Assembly (NCBI GenBank): GCA_964611125.1
Contig: CAZSZO010000015.1
Span: forward strand, 12,881 to 76,880
Length of the DNA: 64,000 nt
Origin: JAEUIX01 sp964611125
GTDB lineage: Bacteria; Planctomycetota; Phycisphaerae; Phycisphaerales; UBA1924
Direction: 5' to 3'
Shown in pieces: positions 1-8,255 of the stretch (its first letter is position 1; each line of letters opens with the position of its first letter). The position numbers and the translations under genes are program-made. The notes beneath the pieces are model-generated. The model ran no database searches, was not told the origin of the DNA, and worked only from the letters and a program-made list of their open reading frames with translations.

Positions 1-40
1 GGTCGCGAACGGAAATCACTTGAAGAACCAGAAAGCCATC

Positions 41-466
41 ATGGCGTCGGTGGTCTTGATCGTCGAGGATGAGCCGCACATCGCGGAGATGGTGGCCATG
101 AAGCTCCAGCAAGGTGGGCTGCAGACTGCGGTAGCGCACGACGGCGCCGAGGCGCTGCTGCTGCTGGCGCGGATGACCTTCTCGCTGGTCGTGGCGGACG
201 TAAACCTGCCGGGCATCTCGGGCGTGGAACTGGCCCGCCGCATGGCGGCGGATGAGCAGTGGCGGCGGGTCCCGGTGATCCTGGTGACCGGCTTCGGGCT
301 GGGGCTTGAGCCCATCGCCTCAGACTGCCCTTCGGTGTGCGCGGTGCTGGCCAAGCCGTTCAGCCCGCGCGACCTGCTTCAGCGGGCGCTATCGGTGATA
401 TCGTCGCCACCGAGTCTCAGCGGGGGGCTGGGCGGGGGCCCCGGCGGGGCCTCGATCGCCGCATAG
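41..466 (+). CDS. single-domain response regulator (receiver)
   Basis: Stand-alone receiver (REC) domain of two-component signalling, about 141 residues. Visible: acidic pocket VEDE (E9, D10), phospho-acceptor Asp53 in VVADVNLPG, Thr83 in LVTG and the conserved Lys105 in AKPFSPRDLL. No DNA-binding or enzymatic output domain follows; the C-terminus is a short Gly-rich tail. It probably acts by protein-protein contact, as CheY-like or Spo0F-like regulators do. I prefer ATG 41, which gives the typical MASVVLIVEDE beginning; an in-frame TTG at 20 would add seven residues. No cognate kinase is in view, so the pathway is unknown. The family call is firm. Confidence 0.88.
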   Translation: MASVVLIVEDEPHIAEMVAMKLQQGGLQTAVAHDGAEALLLLARMTFSLVVADVNLPGISGVELARRMAADEQWRRVPVILVTGFGLGLEPIASDCPSVCAVLAKPFSPRDLLQRALSVISSPPSLSGGLGGGPGGASIAA

Positions 467-603
467 GCCGATTTGGCGACATCCGCGAGCCCAAACTCCG
501 ATAACATTGGACAGTTCGCCTGGGTCCGGTGCGGGTGTGGCCTGCCGGGTCCGGGTGTTCAAGATGGGCGGGGAGCACCCGCGCCAGTCTGGGGAGACTA
601 CCC

Positions 604-1755
604 ATGATGATGACCAGGAACTCGACGAAGATGAAGCGAAACGGGCTTTGGACGGCGCTCGCGGCGGGCGCGACGCTGCTGGCCGGCGGAACCGCGCTGG
701 GCCAGGCCGGCGACCAGCTCACCAAGGACGACGTGATCGCGGGCACGATGGACATCGCCTTCGAGACGCGGGTGAAGAAGGACTCCTCGGGGAACCTCGC
801 CGAGGGCTCGGCGGCCCTCGGGGCCAAGGACAAGTACACCTTCAAGCTCGCGGCGGTGGAGACGCTGGAGTTTGCCGGCGAGATCACCCGCCAGCCGAAC
901 CTGTACAGCAAGCTGCTCCGCCAGCGGAAGCAGAACGCCGAGCTGTTCTACAGCGTCAACCTCACGGTGCGCAACCCCTCCGACCTCAAGCAGAGCAAGA
1001 CGGTGGGCAAGTGGGTGGGCACCGTGCCGGTGGATGAGAGCTCGGGCAAGTACGACCTGGCCGGCGGCAAGGCCAAGGAGAGCGCCCTGCGGGTGAAGGT
1101 CGACGCCATCGGCAAGGCCTCGGCGTTCGAATCGGGCTTCTCGGGGTTCCTGGTCGGCAAGTCCGACAAGAAGGACAACCTGGCCCAGTATCACTACAAG
1201 CGGCTCATCGGCGACAAGACCGTTGAGTACACGATCAAGAAGAGCGACCCCATGCGGTTCGAGAACATCGAACTGGCCAAGGGCCCCGTCGAGACCTACC
1301 CGACGACGATCGTCAACGGCACGCTGAACTACGACTACGAGACGGGCAACTACTTCGCCGACAACATCACCTTCAAGTACAACCTCAACGGCAAGGACGT
1401 CAGCGACGTGCTCACCGGCACGATCAAGTGGGTCGAGGACCCCGCCCGCAAGACCAACGGCAAGGGCTACTACGAGTTCAACCTCCGCTTCAACGAGGAC
1501 AAGAACAAGCCCGCCGCGGGCGAGGCCGCGGCGTTCGCCAAGATGAGCGACGAGGAGGCGTTCTTCGCCGTCGACAACACCCTGCCGACGCTGACGGGCA
1601 AGATCTCATACGTCGACACCATCCCCGCGGGGAGCGAGACGCCGACCTCGAGCAAGGTGACGTACAACCTCAACGCCAACAAGCTGACCAAGCAGCAGGT
1701 GGTGAATTTCCTGAAGCTGTGGCTGGTGGCGGTGGGTCCGACCAACGACGAGTAA
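604..1755 (+). CDS. secreted protein of unknown function
   Basis: 383-residue protein with a Sec signal peptide (basic MKRNG, then an Ala/Gly/Leu core ending near TALGQA). The mature part is Lys/Asp/Asn/Thr-rich with alternating polar and hydrophobic stretches, suggesting beta structure; I recognise no domain. Codon choice is very biased (AAG, AAC, GAC, ATC nearly throughout), which suggests high expression. The start is ATG 604, preceded by GGGGAG at 8 nt; upstream in-frame codons give an Arg-rich leader that does not look coding. It is followed by a hairpin terminator, so it is probably a single transcription unit. Function unknown. Confidence 0.72.
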   Translation: MMMTRNSTKMKRNGLWTALAAGATLLAGGTALGQAGDQLTKDDVIAGTMDIAFETRVKKDSSGNLAEGSAALGAKDKYTFKLAAVETLEFAGEITRQPNLYSKLLRQRKQNAELFYSVNLTVRNPSDLKQSKTVGKWVGTVPVDESSGKYDLAGGKAKESALRVKVDAIGKASAFESGFSGFLVGKSDKKDNLAQYHYKRLIGDKTVEYTIKKSDPMRFENIELAKGPVETYPTTIVNGTLNYDYETGNYFADNITFKYNLNGKDVSDVLTGTIKWVEDPARKTNGKGYYEFNLRFNEDKNKPAAGEAAAFAKMSDEEAFFAVDNTLPTLTGKISYVDTIPAGSETPTSSKVTYNLNANKLTKQQVVNFLKLWLVAVGPTNDE

Positions 1756-1820
1756 GGCGATGAGTAAGGCCACGAGTGATACGGCCGGCGCCGGCTGATG
1801 GCGTCATCGATTGATACCCG

Positions 1821-1850
1821 AGCCCTCGCGGAGACGCGAGGGCTTTCGGC
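1821..1850 (+). terminator. intrinsic terminator-like hairpin after the secreted-protein gene
   Basis: Perfect 10-bp stem AGCCCTCGCG / CGCGAGGGCT with a GAGA tetraloop (1821-1844), followed by TTCGGCTTTC. The stem is very stable, but the U-tract is interrupted. It lies 65 nt after the stop codon at 1755 and before the amine oxidase gene. Confidence 0.65.
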
Positions 1851-1900
1851 TTTCAGGGTCTGCTTCATCTCGCACGTTTGACGACATCTCTGGAGGCGTC

Positions 1901-3409
1901 ATGGCCCGTTCGCTGTTCTCGATCCTCAACGCCCGGTACGGCCCCAAGACCACGAGTGAAGAGCGGCGCGCCTTCCTGAAGGCGACGCTCGCGGCGTCGG
2001 CGGGGCTGCTGCTCTCCGGCCCGGCCTATGCGCTCGCTCAGCGGGCGGGTGTGGGCAAGGGCAAGCGCGTGGTGGTGGTCGGCGCGGGTTTCGCCGGGCT
2101 GGCGTGCGCCCATGAGCTCAACGCACTGGGGTACGACGTCACGGTGGTCGAGGCCCGCGACCGCCTGGGCGGGCGGGTGCACTCCTTCAACGCCGCGATG
2201 GGGACTGAGTACATCAAGGGGCGCAATATCGAGGGCGGGGCGGAGCTCATCGGTTCCAACCACCCCGCGTGGGTGGCGTATGCGGACAAGTTCAAGCTCG
2301 AGTGGCTGGATGTGACCGAGGACGAAGGGGAGGTGCTCTTCCCCGTGTTCATCGACGGCAAGCCTCTGGAGGGCGAGGCCGGCGGCACGCTGTGGGAGGA
2401 GATGAAGGAAGCCCTCAAGGGGATGGACGCCCTGGCCGAGCCGGTGAACGCCGATGAGCCCTGGAAAACCCCTGACGCGGCGAAGCTTGATGCGAAGTCG
2501 GTCGCCCAGTGGGTGTCGGAGCAGTCGGTTTCGGACCTCTGCAAGCAGGGCATGCTGATCAACCAGGTGGCCGACAACGGCCAGGACCCGGCCCGGCAGT
2601 CGCTGCTGGGGCAGCTCTCGGCCGTCAAGGGCGGCGGCCTGGCGGACTTCTGGGACAAGAGCGAGGTCTACCGCTGTAAGGGCGGCAACCAGCAGCTGGC
2701 GCTGAAGCTCGCCGAGCCGCTGGGCAAGCGGGTGACGCTGGGCCTGCCGGTGACGTCGATCACGCTCAAGGGCGAAGTGGTGGTGGTCGCCTGCAAGGAC
2801 GGGCGCACGATCGAGTGCGACGATGTGGTGTTCACCGCCCCGCCCCCCACCTGGCGGAAGGTGGAGATGAACCCGGCCTTCCCGGCGGCGATGGCGCCGC
2901 AGATGGGTTTCAACGCCAAGTATCTCGCCCATGTCAAGAGCCGCTTCTGGGCCCAGGGCGAGAGCAAGCGGTCGCAGTACGCCCTCTCTAACGGGCTGAT
3001 CAACATGACCTGGGACGCCACCGACGCCCAGGGCGACGGCGAGGCCTGTCTGACGGGTTTCGCCGGCGGGCCGGCCGTGGAGAAGGCCATGGCCATGAGC
3101 AAGGCGGAGCGCGACAAGGCCTTCAGCGAGTCGTACGAGCAGTTCTACCCCGGTTTCGCGAAGGAACTGGTGCAGACGCGGTACATGGACTGGCCCAAGG
3201 ACCCCTGGACGGGCGCGAGCTATTCGTTCCCGGCGCCGGGTCAGGTGACGACCGTCGGCCCGCTCTTGGCGCAGGCCCACATGAACGGCCGGCTGCACCT
3301 GGCCGGCGAGCACACGTGCTACAAGTTCGTGGGCTACATGGAGGGGGGGCTCGATTCAGGCGTGCGGATCGCCAAGCGGCTCGCCAAGCGCGACGGGCTG
3401 AACGGTTGA
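1901..3409 (+). CDS. Tat-exported FAD-dependent amine oxidase (flavin monoamine oxidase family)
   Basis: 502-residue flavoprotein. The N-terminus carries a twin-arginine signal (EERRAFLKATLAASAG, residues 20-35) and so should be exported already folded with FAD. The dinucleotide-binding fold follows: VVVVGAGFAGLACAHEL (57-73), then VVEARDRLGGRV (82-93). The C-terminal FAD motif is HLAGEHTCY...GYMEGGLDSG. This is the amine oxidase/monoamine oxidase family, which oxidises amines or amino acids to imines with H2O2 release; the substrate cannot be told. ATG 1901 is preceded by TGGAGG at a good distance; the longer in-frame ORF from 1811 runs through the terminator hairpin and is not used. Dps, an H2O2/iron protector, follows immediately. 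Confidence 0.88.
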   Translation: MARSLFSILNARYGPKTTSEERRAFLKATLAASAGLLLSGPAYALAQRAGVGKGKRVVVVGAGFAGLACAHELNALGYDVTVVEARDRLGGRVHSFNAAMGTEYIKGRNIEGGAELIGSNHPAWVAYADKFKLEWLDVTEDEGEVLFPVFIDGKPLEGEAGGTLWEEMKEALKGMDALAEPVNADEPWKTPDAAKLDAKSVAQWVSEQSVSDLCKQGMLINQVADNGQDPARQSLLGQLSAVKGGGLADFWDKSEVYRCKGGNQQLALKLAEPLGKRVTLGLPVTSITLKGEVVVVACKDGRTIECDDVVFTAPPPTWRKVEMNPAFPAAMAPQMGFNAKYLAHVKSRFWAQGESKRSQYALSNGLINMTWDATDAQGDGEACLTGFAGGPAVEKAMAMSKAERDKAFSESYEQFYPGFAKELVQTRYMDWPKDPWTGASYSFPAPGQVTTVGPLLAQAHMNGRLHLAGEHTCYKFVGYMEGGLDSGVRIAKRLAKRDGLNG

Positions 3410-3461
3410 GGCGCGCGGGCCGTAGGATCCGGTGAGGTTGAACACCACCGGAGAGACCCGC

Positions 3462-3956
3462 ATGCGCAAGACTCGACATGACGCCCCCGTCGGCCAGCGC
3501 CGCAAGGCGATCGCTCTGCTCAGCGCCCGCCTGGCGGACGCCATTGACCTGAACTTGCAGTGCAAGCACGCCCACTGGAACGTCCGCGGGCCCAACTTCA
3601 TCGCCCTGCACGAACTGTTCGACAAGCTCGCCGACGAGGTCGAGGGGCACGTTGACACGCTGGCGGAGCGGATCGCGCAGCTCGGGGGCAGCCCGGACGG
3701 CCGGCTGGGGGCGGTGGCCAAGGCCAGTTCGCTGCCGGTGTACCCGGTCGAAGCCAGCGCCGGGCCGGAGCACATCGAGGCCTTGGCGATCGCGCTGGCC
3801 AGCTTCGGCGCCAAGGTGCGCAAGGACATTGACTCGGCGGCGAACATGGGCGATGCCGATTCAGCGGACATCTTCACCGAGATCAGCCGGGCGATCGACC
3901 AGTCGCTGTGGTTTGTGGAGGCCCACGAAGCCGTTGAGGACCGGGGCGAACAGTAG
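3462..3956 (+). CDS. dps: Dps family DNA-binding ferritin-like protein
   Basis: 164 residues, typical Dps length. Dps forms a dodecamer that oxidises Fe(II) with H2O2 and stores the iron, protecting DNA. The inter-subunit ferroxidase ligands are all present with family spacing: His38 (KHAHWN), His50 (LHELFD), Asp65 and Glu69 (GHVDTLAERI). The start is ATG 3462, 6 nt after GGAGAG-type purines; an earlier in-frame GTG/TTG at 3432 adds residues not typical of Dps. Only 52 nt follow the amine oxidase, an H2O2 producer, so joint expression makes sense (inference). Confidence 0.93.
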   Translation: MRKTRHDAPVGQRRKAIALLSARLADAIDLNLQCKHAHWNVRGPNFIALHELFDKLADEVEGHVDTLAERIAQLGGSPDGRLGAVAKASSLPVYPVEASAGPEHIEALAIALASFGAKVRKDIDSAANMGDADSADIFTEISRAIDQSLWFVEAHEAVEDRGEQ

Positions 3957-4017
3957 TTCGCCGTTTCGCCCTCACGGTGGGGCCTTGGGAGCCGACTAAA
4001 GGGTACGGAGACTCCGC

Positions 4018-5226
4018 ATGCGCACTGGCCCCCGCTTTGGTCCCCACGTTGGCGCCCGGTTGAGCCCCGGATTCAGCACCGGCCTCCTCGCACTCGTCGC
4101 TGCCGGGATGATCGCGGCCCCGGCTGGAGCCCAATCCCCCGGAGCAGGGGAGCCCAGCTTCCCCAAGGACACCGGCAAGCCCGGAAAGGAGAAGCCGGGC
4201 CCGGAGAAGTCACCAGCCAAGGAGCGGGTGCCCGGCGACACCACGGACGCTCGGGGCGGGTTGATCGATCTGCGGCCGCGCTTCGAGCGGGGCGGGCGGA
4301 TCCGGTACGTGATGCGGATCAAGTCAGAGAACGATGTGGCGGTTCCGTCGCTGCTTCCCGGGCTTGATGAGCCGGAGCGTGCTCCGGTCCGGCCCCCAGT
4401 TGGGCCCGGTCAGCCCACTCCGCCGGGCCAGCCGGGCGAGCCCGCGAGCAAAGAAAAGCGGCAGAAGCAGGTGATCGCCCAGGAGATCGGCTTCGCCCTC
4501 CGCACCATTGAGACCACGCCCGAGGATGGCTCGACCGTTGAGATGGTCTATGAGCGGGTCAAGATCGATATCGACACGGGCGACTACCACCAGTCGTGGG
4601 ACAGCGAACAGAAACGCGACCCCGCGAGGCCCGGCGCCGATCAGCGGAATGACAGCGACCTGCTTGAGCCGATCTTTCGTGGGCTGGTGGGGACGAAGCT
4701 GACGATCCGCCTGGACGCTGCCGGCAACATCAAGAGCGTCGAAGGCGGCGGCGAGCTGGCTCTCCCTGGGATGCAGGGCCAGGCGGGCATCCCAATCGAC
4801 CCCAAGTCGATCGGGTCGCTCTTTGGGCCGATCACCTCCGGCAAGTCGGGCAAGGGGCAGTATCGTGTCGGCGAGCGGTGGTCGAACGTCGACGATGTGA
4901 ACACCGGGCCCATGGGCTCGTTCAGGATGCGCACTGAACACACGCTCCGCTCCGCCCGCGGCGGCGAGGCCGAGGTGCTGGTGAACGGCCGGATCGAGCC
5001 CGGGAGCGCGGCGGGGACGCCGGGCTCGCCCTTCCAGCTCAAGGACGCCCGGTATCAGGGCAAGTACGTGTGGGACTACGCCCGCGGCCAGCTCAAGAGC
5101 ATGGAGACCGAGCAGGAGACGAGCATCGACAGCACCTCGCCAGGCTCGAAGACCGACGGCTCAAGCATGAAATCCAAGACCCTGGTTCGGGTGGAGCGGC
5201 TGACCGGCGACCGCAAGCCCCGCTGA
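4018..5226 (+). CDS. secreted protein resembling the DUF6263 family
   Basis: 402 residues. Signal peptide (residues 1-39, cleavage near PAGAQS), then a Pro/Gly/Lys-rich linker (about 40-85), then a beta-rich domain that begins with GGRIRYVMRIKSEN and contains repeated 'increase over baseline' strands (MVYERVKIDIDT, LTIRLDAAGNIKSVEGG, GERWSNVDD, YVWDYARGQLKSME). This order resembles DUF6263-type proteins common in planctomycetes, by pattern only. A Pro-rich insert sits at about residues 122-145 (PVRPPVGPGQPTPPGQP). No catalytic motif is seen. It converges with the kinase gene 11 nt downstream. Confidence 0.68.
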   Translation: MRTGPRFGPHVGARLSPGFSTGLLALVAAGMIAAPAGAQSPGAGEPSFPKDTGKPGKEKPGPEKSPAKERVPGDTTDARGGLIDLRPRFERGGRIRYVMRIKSENDVAVPSLLPGLDEPERAPVRPPVGPGQPTPPGQPGEPASKEKRQKQVIAQEIGFALRTIETTPEDGSTVEMVYERVKIDIDTGDYHQSWDSEQKRDPARPGADQRNDSDLLEPIFRGLVGTKLTIRLDAAGNIKSVEGGGELALPGMQGQAGIPIDPKSIGSLFGPITSGKSGKGQYRVGERWSNVDDVNTGPMGSFRMRTEHTLRSARGGEAEVLVNGRIEPGSAAGTPGSPFQLKDARYQGKYVWDYARGQLKSMETEQETSIDSTSPGSKTDGSSMKSKTLVRVERLTGDRKPR

Positions 5227-5237
5227 GGCTGGCGTAT

Positions 5238-7961
5238 TCACTTCGCCCGCGCCGCCCACTCGCCGGCCTTGGCCTGATCGCCCCGAGCGGCATACAGCGC
5301 TGCGAGGCGGGCCGCGGTCTGACGGGCCCGCAGGTGGGCCTCTCCCTGGGCCGCCTTGATCTTCTCGTAGGCCTCCAGCAGCAGGGGCTCGGCTTCGTCG
5401 AGCTTCTTCTGAGCCACCAGGCACCCGCCCAGCGCGGTCTGGGCGTGGGCGATGGCGATATTGCCCTTGAGCTTGGTGGTCATGAGCTCGAGGGCCTGAC
5501 GGAGCGGCTCCTCGCCGGCGGCCGGCTCGCCTGAGTCGGTCAGCGACCGTCCCAGCAGCAGCAGGCCAAAGGCGAGCTGCGGGTGCTTATCTGGAAGACG
5601 CTTGCGGGCGATCTCGAGCGCCTCGCGGGCGATCCCCGACGCCCGGGCCGCAGCCCGCGGGTCGGCCGGCGGGGTGGGCGGCGCGGCGCCGGCGCGATCC
5701 AGGATCAGGGTCCCCAGGGTCACGAGTTCAACATCGATGTCGGCGCGGGGGCCGCCCGGCTGCTTGCGGGCGAGTTCGATCGATTCCCCCAGCAGGGCCT
5801 CGGCGGAGGCGAAGTTGTCGGCCCCGCCCACGGCTTGCAGCGTCACCGCGAGGTTGGTCAGCGACTCGCCGATGTCCGGGTGCAGCGGCGGCAGCACGCG
5901 CCGGCGGATGTCGAGGGCGCGGCGCTGGATCGGCTCGGCCTCCGCGGGCTTGCCAGTCTGGCGCAGCAACTCCGCCAGGTTGCTCAGCGTGCGGGCCAGA
6001 TCGCGGGTCTCGCCAGCAGGGGGCGTCGCGATGGCTTCGTGGACGGCCAGCAGGCGGCGGTTGAGCTGGATGGCTTCATCCGGTCGGTTCTGATCGAAGC
6101 GGACCGCGGCGAGGTTGCGGAGCGTGCCGAGCGTCTGGCGGTGGGTCTCGCCGAGGGTCGCTTTCTGAATGTCCAGCGCCTTGGTGAAGGCCTCCGCGGC
6201 GTCGTCGAGCTTGCGCTGGGCCTGAAGGGCGACGCCCAGGTTGCCCAGGGCATAGGCGTACTCGGCGGAGGTCGGGCGGGCCGCGAGGATGGCGAGGGCC
6301 TGGCGGTGGAGCTGCTCGGCCTCGTCCCGCTTGCCCTGCTGACGACGGATGAGGCCCAGTTCAGTCAGGCTCTCGGCGATATCGGGGTGGTCGGCGGGGA
6401 GGGCGGCGCGGCGGAGGTCGAGCCCGGACTGCAAGAGCGCCTCAGCCTGGTCGAGCACGCCCAGCGAGCGGTAGGTGCGGCCGAGGGTGGTGCGGAGGGC
6501 GCCGTCGATCTCCGGCTGGTCCTTGAAGGCGACGCCCACGACACGGGCCTCATCGATGACCTCGCGAACGGTGAGATTGGGGTTGGCGTTGCGGGCCGGT
6601 GAGACCGAGGCGAGCGTGTCGAGCATGAAGCGGTTGACCGCGGCGGACCGGGCGGCTTCACGCTGGGCGAGCTGGCGGGCCTGGGCCTCGGCGTCGCGGG
6701 CCTTCTCCGCGAGGCTGCGCTGAGTCTGGGCCGACGCTTCCGATTCGCGGGCCAGCATCTCCGCGTGCTGGGCCCGGAGCATGAAGAACGTGGTTCCGGC
6801 GAGGCCGAGCACGACCGCCAGCAGCACCGCGGCCCCTGAAACCACGCCAACGCGGTGGCGGCGCACGAACTTGGCGACGCGGTAGGAGACCGACGGCGGG
6901 CGGGCGACGACCGGTTCGTGCCGGAGGAATCGCTCGATGTCGGCGGCGAACTCGCTCACGGAGGGGTAGCGCCGCGAGCGGTCCTTCTCCATGGCGTGGG
7001 CGGTGATCCAGTCGAGATCGCCGCGGAGCTCGTCGGCCAGGGTGCGGGCGCTGCTGCGGCGCCGGTCGGCGGCGTCGCCGACGGTCTGAGGCGCCTTGGA
7101 GAGTCGGGTGCTCATCCTCGGCGGGTCCTGCTCGCGGATGATCCGCATGATCCCCTCGTAGCCGCCGGAGCGGAGCGTCCGGGAATCGAAGGGCAGCGCG
7201 CCCACCAGCAGTTGATAGAGCACCACGCCCAGCGAATAGACATCCGAGCGCGTGTCGATATCGAGCGCCGTGGCGCCGGCCTGCTCTGGGCTCATGTACT
7301 CAGGGGTCCCCAGCAGGCGGCCGTGCTCGGTGAAGATGGTCTTCTCGGTCAGACGCTGGCTGGTGGCCTTGGCGATGCCGAAGTCGATCACCTTGGGGCT
7401 GGGCTTGTCATCGACCGAGGCCACCAGGATGTTGGAGGGCTTGAGATCGCGGTGGATCACGCCCTTCTGGTGGGCATGGTGCACCGCGGAACAGACCTCG
7501 ATGAAGACGCGCAGCCGCTCCTGGGTGGTCAGGCGGCGCTGGTCGCAGTACTCATGCAGCGGCACCCCCGGGACAAACTCCATCACGAAGTAGGGCCGGC
7601 CAGTGGACGTCGCCCCGGCGTCGAGCACCTTGGCGATCGCCGGGTGATTCATGAGCGCCAGGGCCTGGCGCTCGGCCTCGAAGCGGGCCAGGACCTCGGC
7701 GGTCTCGAGCCCGAGCTTGATGATCTTGAGGGCTACGCGGCGCTGCACCGGCTCGCGCTGTTCAGCGAGATACACCACGCCGAAGCCGCCTTCGCCCAGC
7801 ACCTGGAGCAGCTTGTACGGGCCGATCTCCGTGCCCGGACCCTCGGCGACCTGGTGAATCTTGATGGGCGAGGCTGCGGCGCCTCGGGCGCTGGCGTCGC
7901 TGCGATCGGTCGGCCAGCCCGAGCCGGATCCTGAGGTCAAGGTGGGGTCGGTGTGGCTCAT
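5238..7961 (-). CDS. membrane-anchored Ser/Thr protein kinase with C-terminal TPRs
   Basis: 907 residues. A Hanks-type kinase domain spans about 46-350: glycine loop LGEGGFGVVY, ATP Lys79 (VALKII), catalytic HRDLKPSN (Asp172), DFG Asp193, and GTPEYMSPEQAG. One membrane span follows (about 371-395, VGVVSGAAVLLAVVLGLAGT), then a heptad-like Ala/Glu/Arg-rich helix (about 400-445) and about eight TPRs to the end. This kinase-TM-TPR arrangement is widespread in planctomycetes; the TPR part would sense or bind partners outside the cytoplasm. ATG 7961 is chosen because CAGGA lies 9 nt upstream; an in-frame GTG at 7982 would swallow that site. It is divergent from the giant surface-protein gene across about 294 nt, in which I see no clear promoter. 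Substrates unknown. Confidence 0.92.
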   Translation of the reverse strand: MSHTDPTLTSGSGSGWPTDRSDASARGAAASPIKIHQVAEGPGTEIGPYKLLQVLGEGGFGVVYLAEQREPVQRRVALKIIKLGLETAEVLARFEAERQALALMNHPAIAKVLDAGATSTGRPYFVMEFVPGVPLHEYCDQRRLTTQERLRVFIEVCSAVHHAHQKGVIHRDLKPSNILVASVDDKPSPKVIDFGIAKATSQRLTEKTIFTEHGRLLGTPEYMSPEQAGATALDIDTRSDVYSLGVVLYQLLVGALPFDSRTLRSGGYEGIMRIIREQDPPRMSTRLSKAPQTVGDAADRRRSSARTLADELRGDLDWITAHAMEKDRSRRYPSVSEFAADIERFLRHEPVVARPPSVSYRVAKFVRRHRVGVVSGAAVLLAVVLGLAGTTFFMLRAQHAEMLARESEASAQTQRSLAEKARDAEAQARQLAQREAARSAAVNRFMLDTLASVSPARNANPNLTVREVIDEARVVGVAFKDQPEIDGALRTTLGRTYRSLGVLDQAEALLQSGLDLRRAALPADHPDIAESLTELGLIRRQQGKRDEAEQLHRQALAILAARPTSAEYAYALGNLGVALQAQRKLDDAAEAFTKALDIQKATLGETHRQTLGTLRNLAAVRFDQNRPDEAIQLNRRLLAVHEAIATPPAGETRDLARTLSNLAELLRQTGKPAEAEPIQRRALDIRRRVLPPLHPDIGESLTNLAVTLQAVGGADNFASAEALLGESIELARKQPGGPRADIDVELVTLGTLILDRAGAAPPTPPADPRAAARASGIAREALEIARKRLPDKHPQLAFGLLLLGRSLTDSGEPAAGEEPLRQALELMTTKLKGNIAIAHAQTALGGCLVAQKKLDEAEPLLLEAYEKIKAAQGEAHLRARQTAARLAALYAARGDQAKAGEWAARAK

Positions 7962-8255
7962 GACGGCGGTTCCTGAGGTCACAAGCGGGTCGGGCGATCA
8001 AATGGGTAGAAGATCCGGCAGGATAGTGAAACTGGCGGGCGCCGGGGCCGCGCATCATCCGATCAGATTCCGTACGTTTCGGTTGGCAGCGGCTGGAGGG
8101 CGGCCCGGAACCCGGGCATTTTGCCCCGAAAAGCAGGGTTTAACGAATCCGTGTCCTGCAGGGGCGTGGAGGACGCTCTTTCGCGGTAGATTAGTCCATG
8201 CACCGCGCGGGTCTTGCGCCCCTGGAGGGGCGTGCGGGCGGGCGAGGGGATCGTG

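Noticed and set aside
1121..1150. GTTCGAATC word resembling a tRNA T-loop
   Set aside because: It sits inside a coding gene and no acceptor, D-arm or anticodon stem can be drawn around it; no tRNA was found elsewhere either.
1865..3313. Long open frames antisense to the amine oxidase gene and many similar ones across the window
   Set aside because: High GC keeps antisense frames open. They lack ribosome sites, domains and the codon bias of the sense genes, and overlap strongly supported genes.
8103..8117. GCCCGG-AAC-CCGGGC hairpin before the giant gene as a terminator
   Set aside because: No plus-strand gene precedes it and only a short T-run follows; on the minus strand it is in the upstream region of the kinase gene. 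No role can be assigned.
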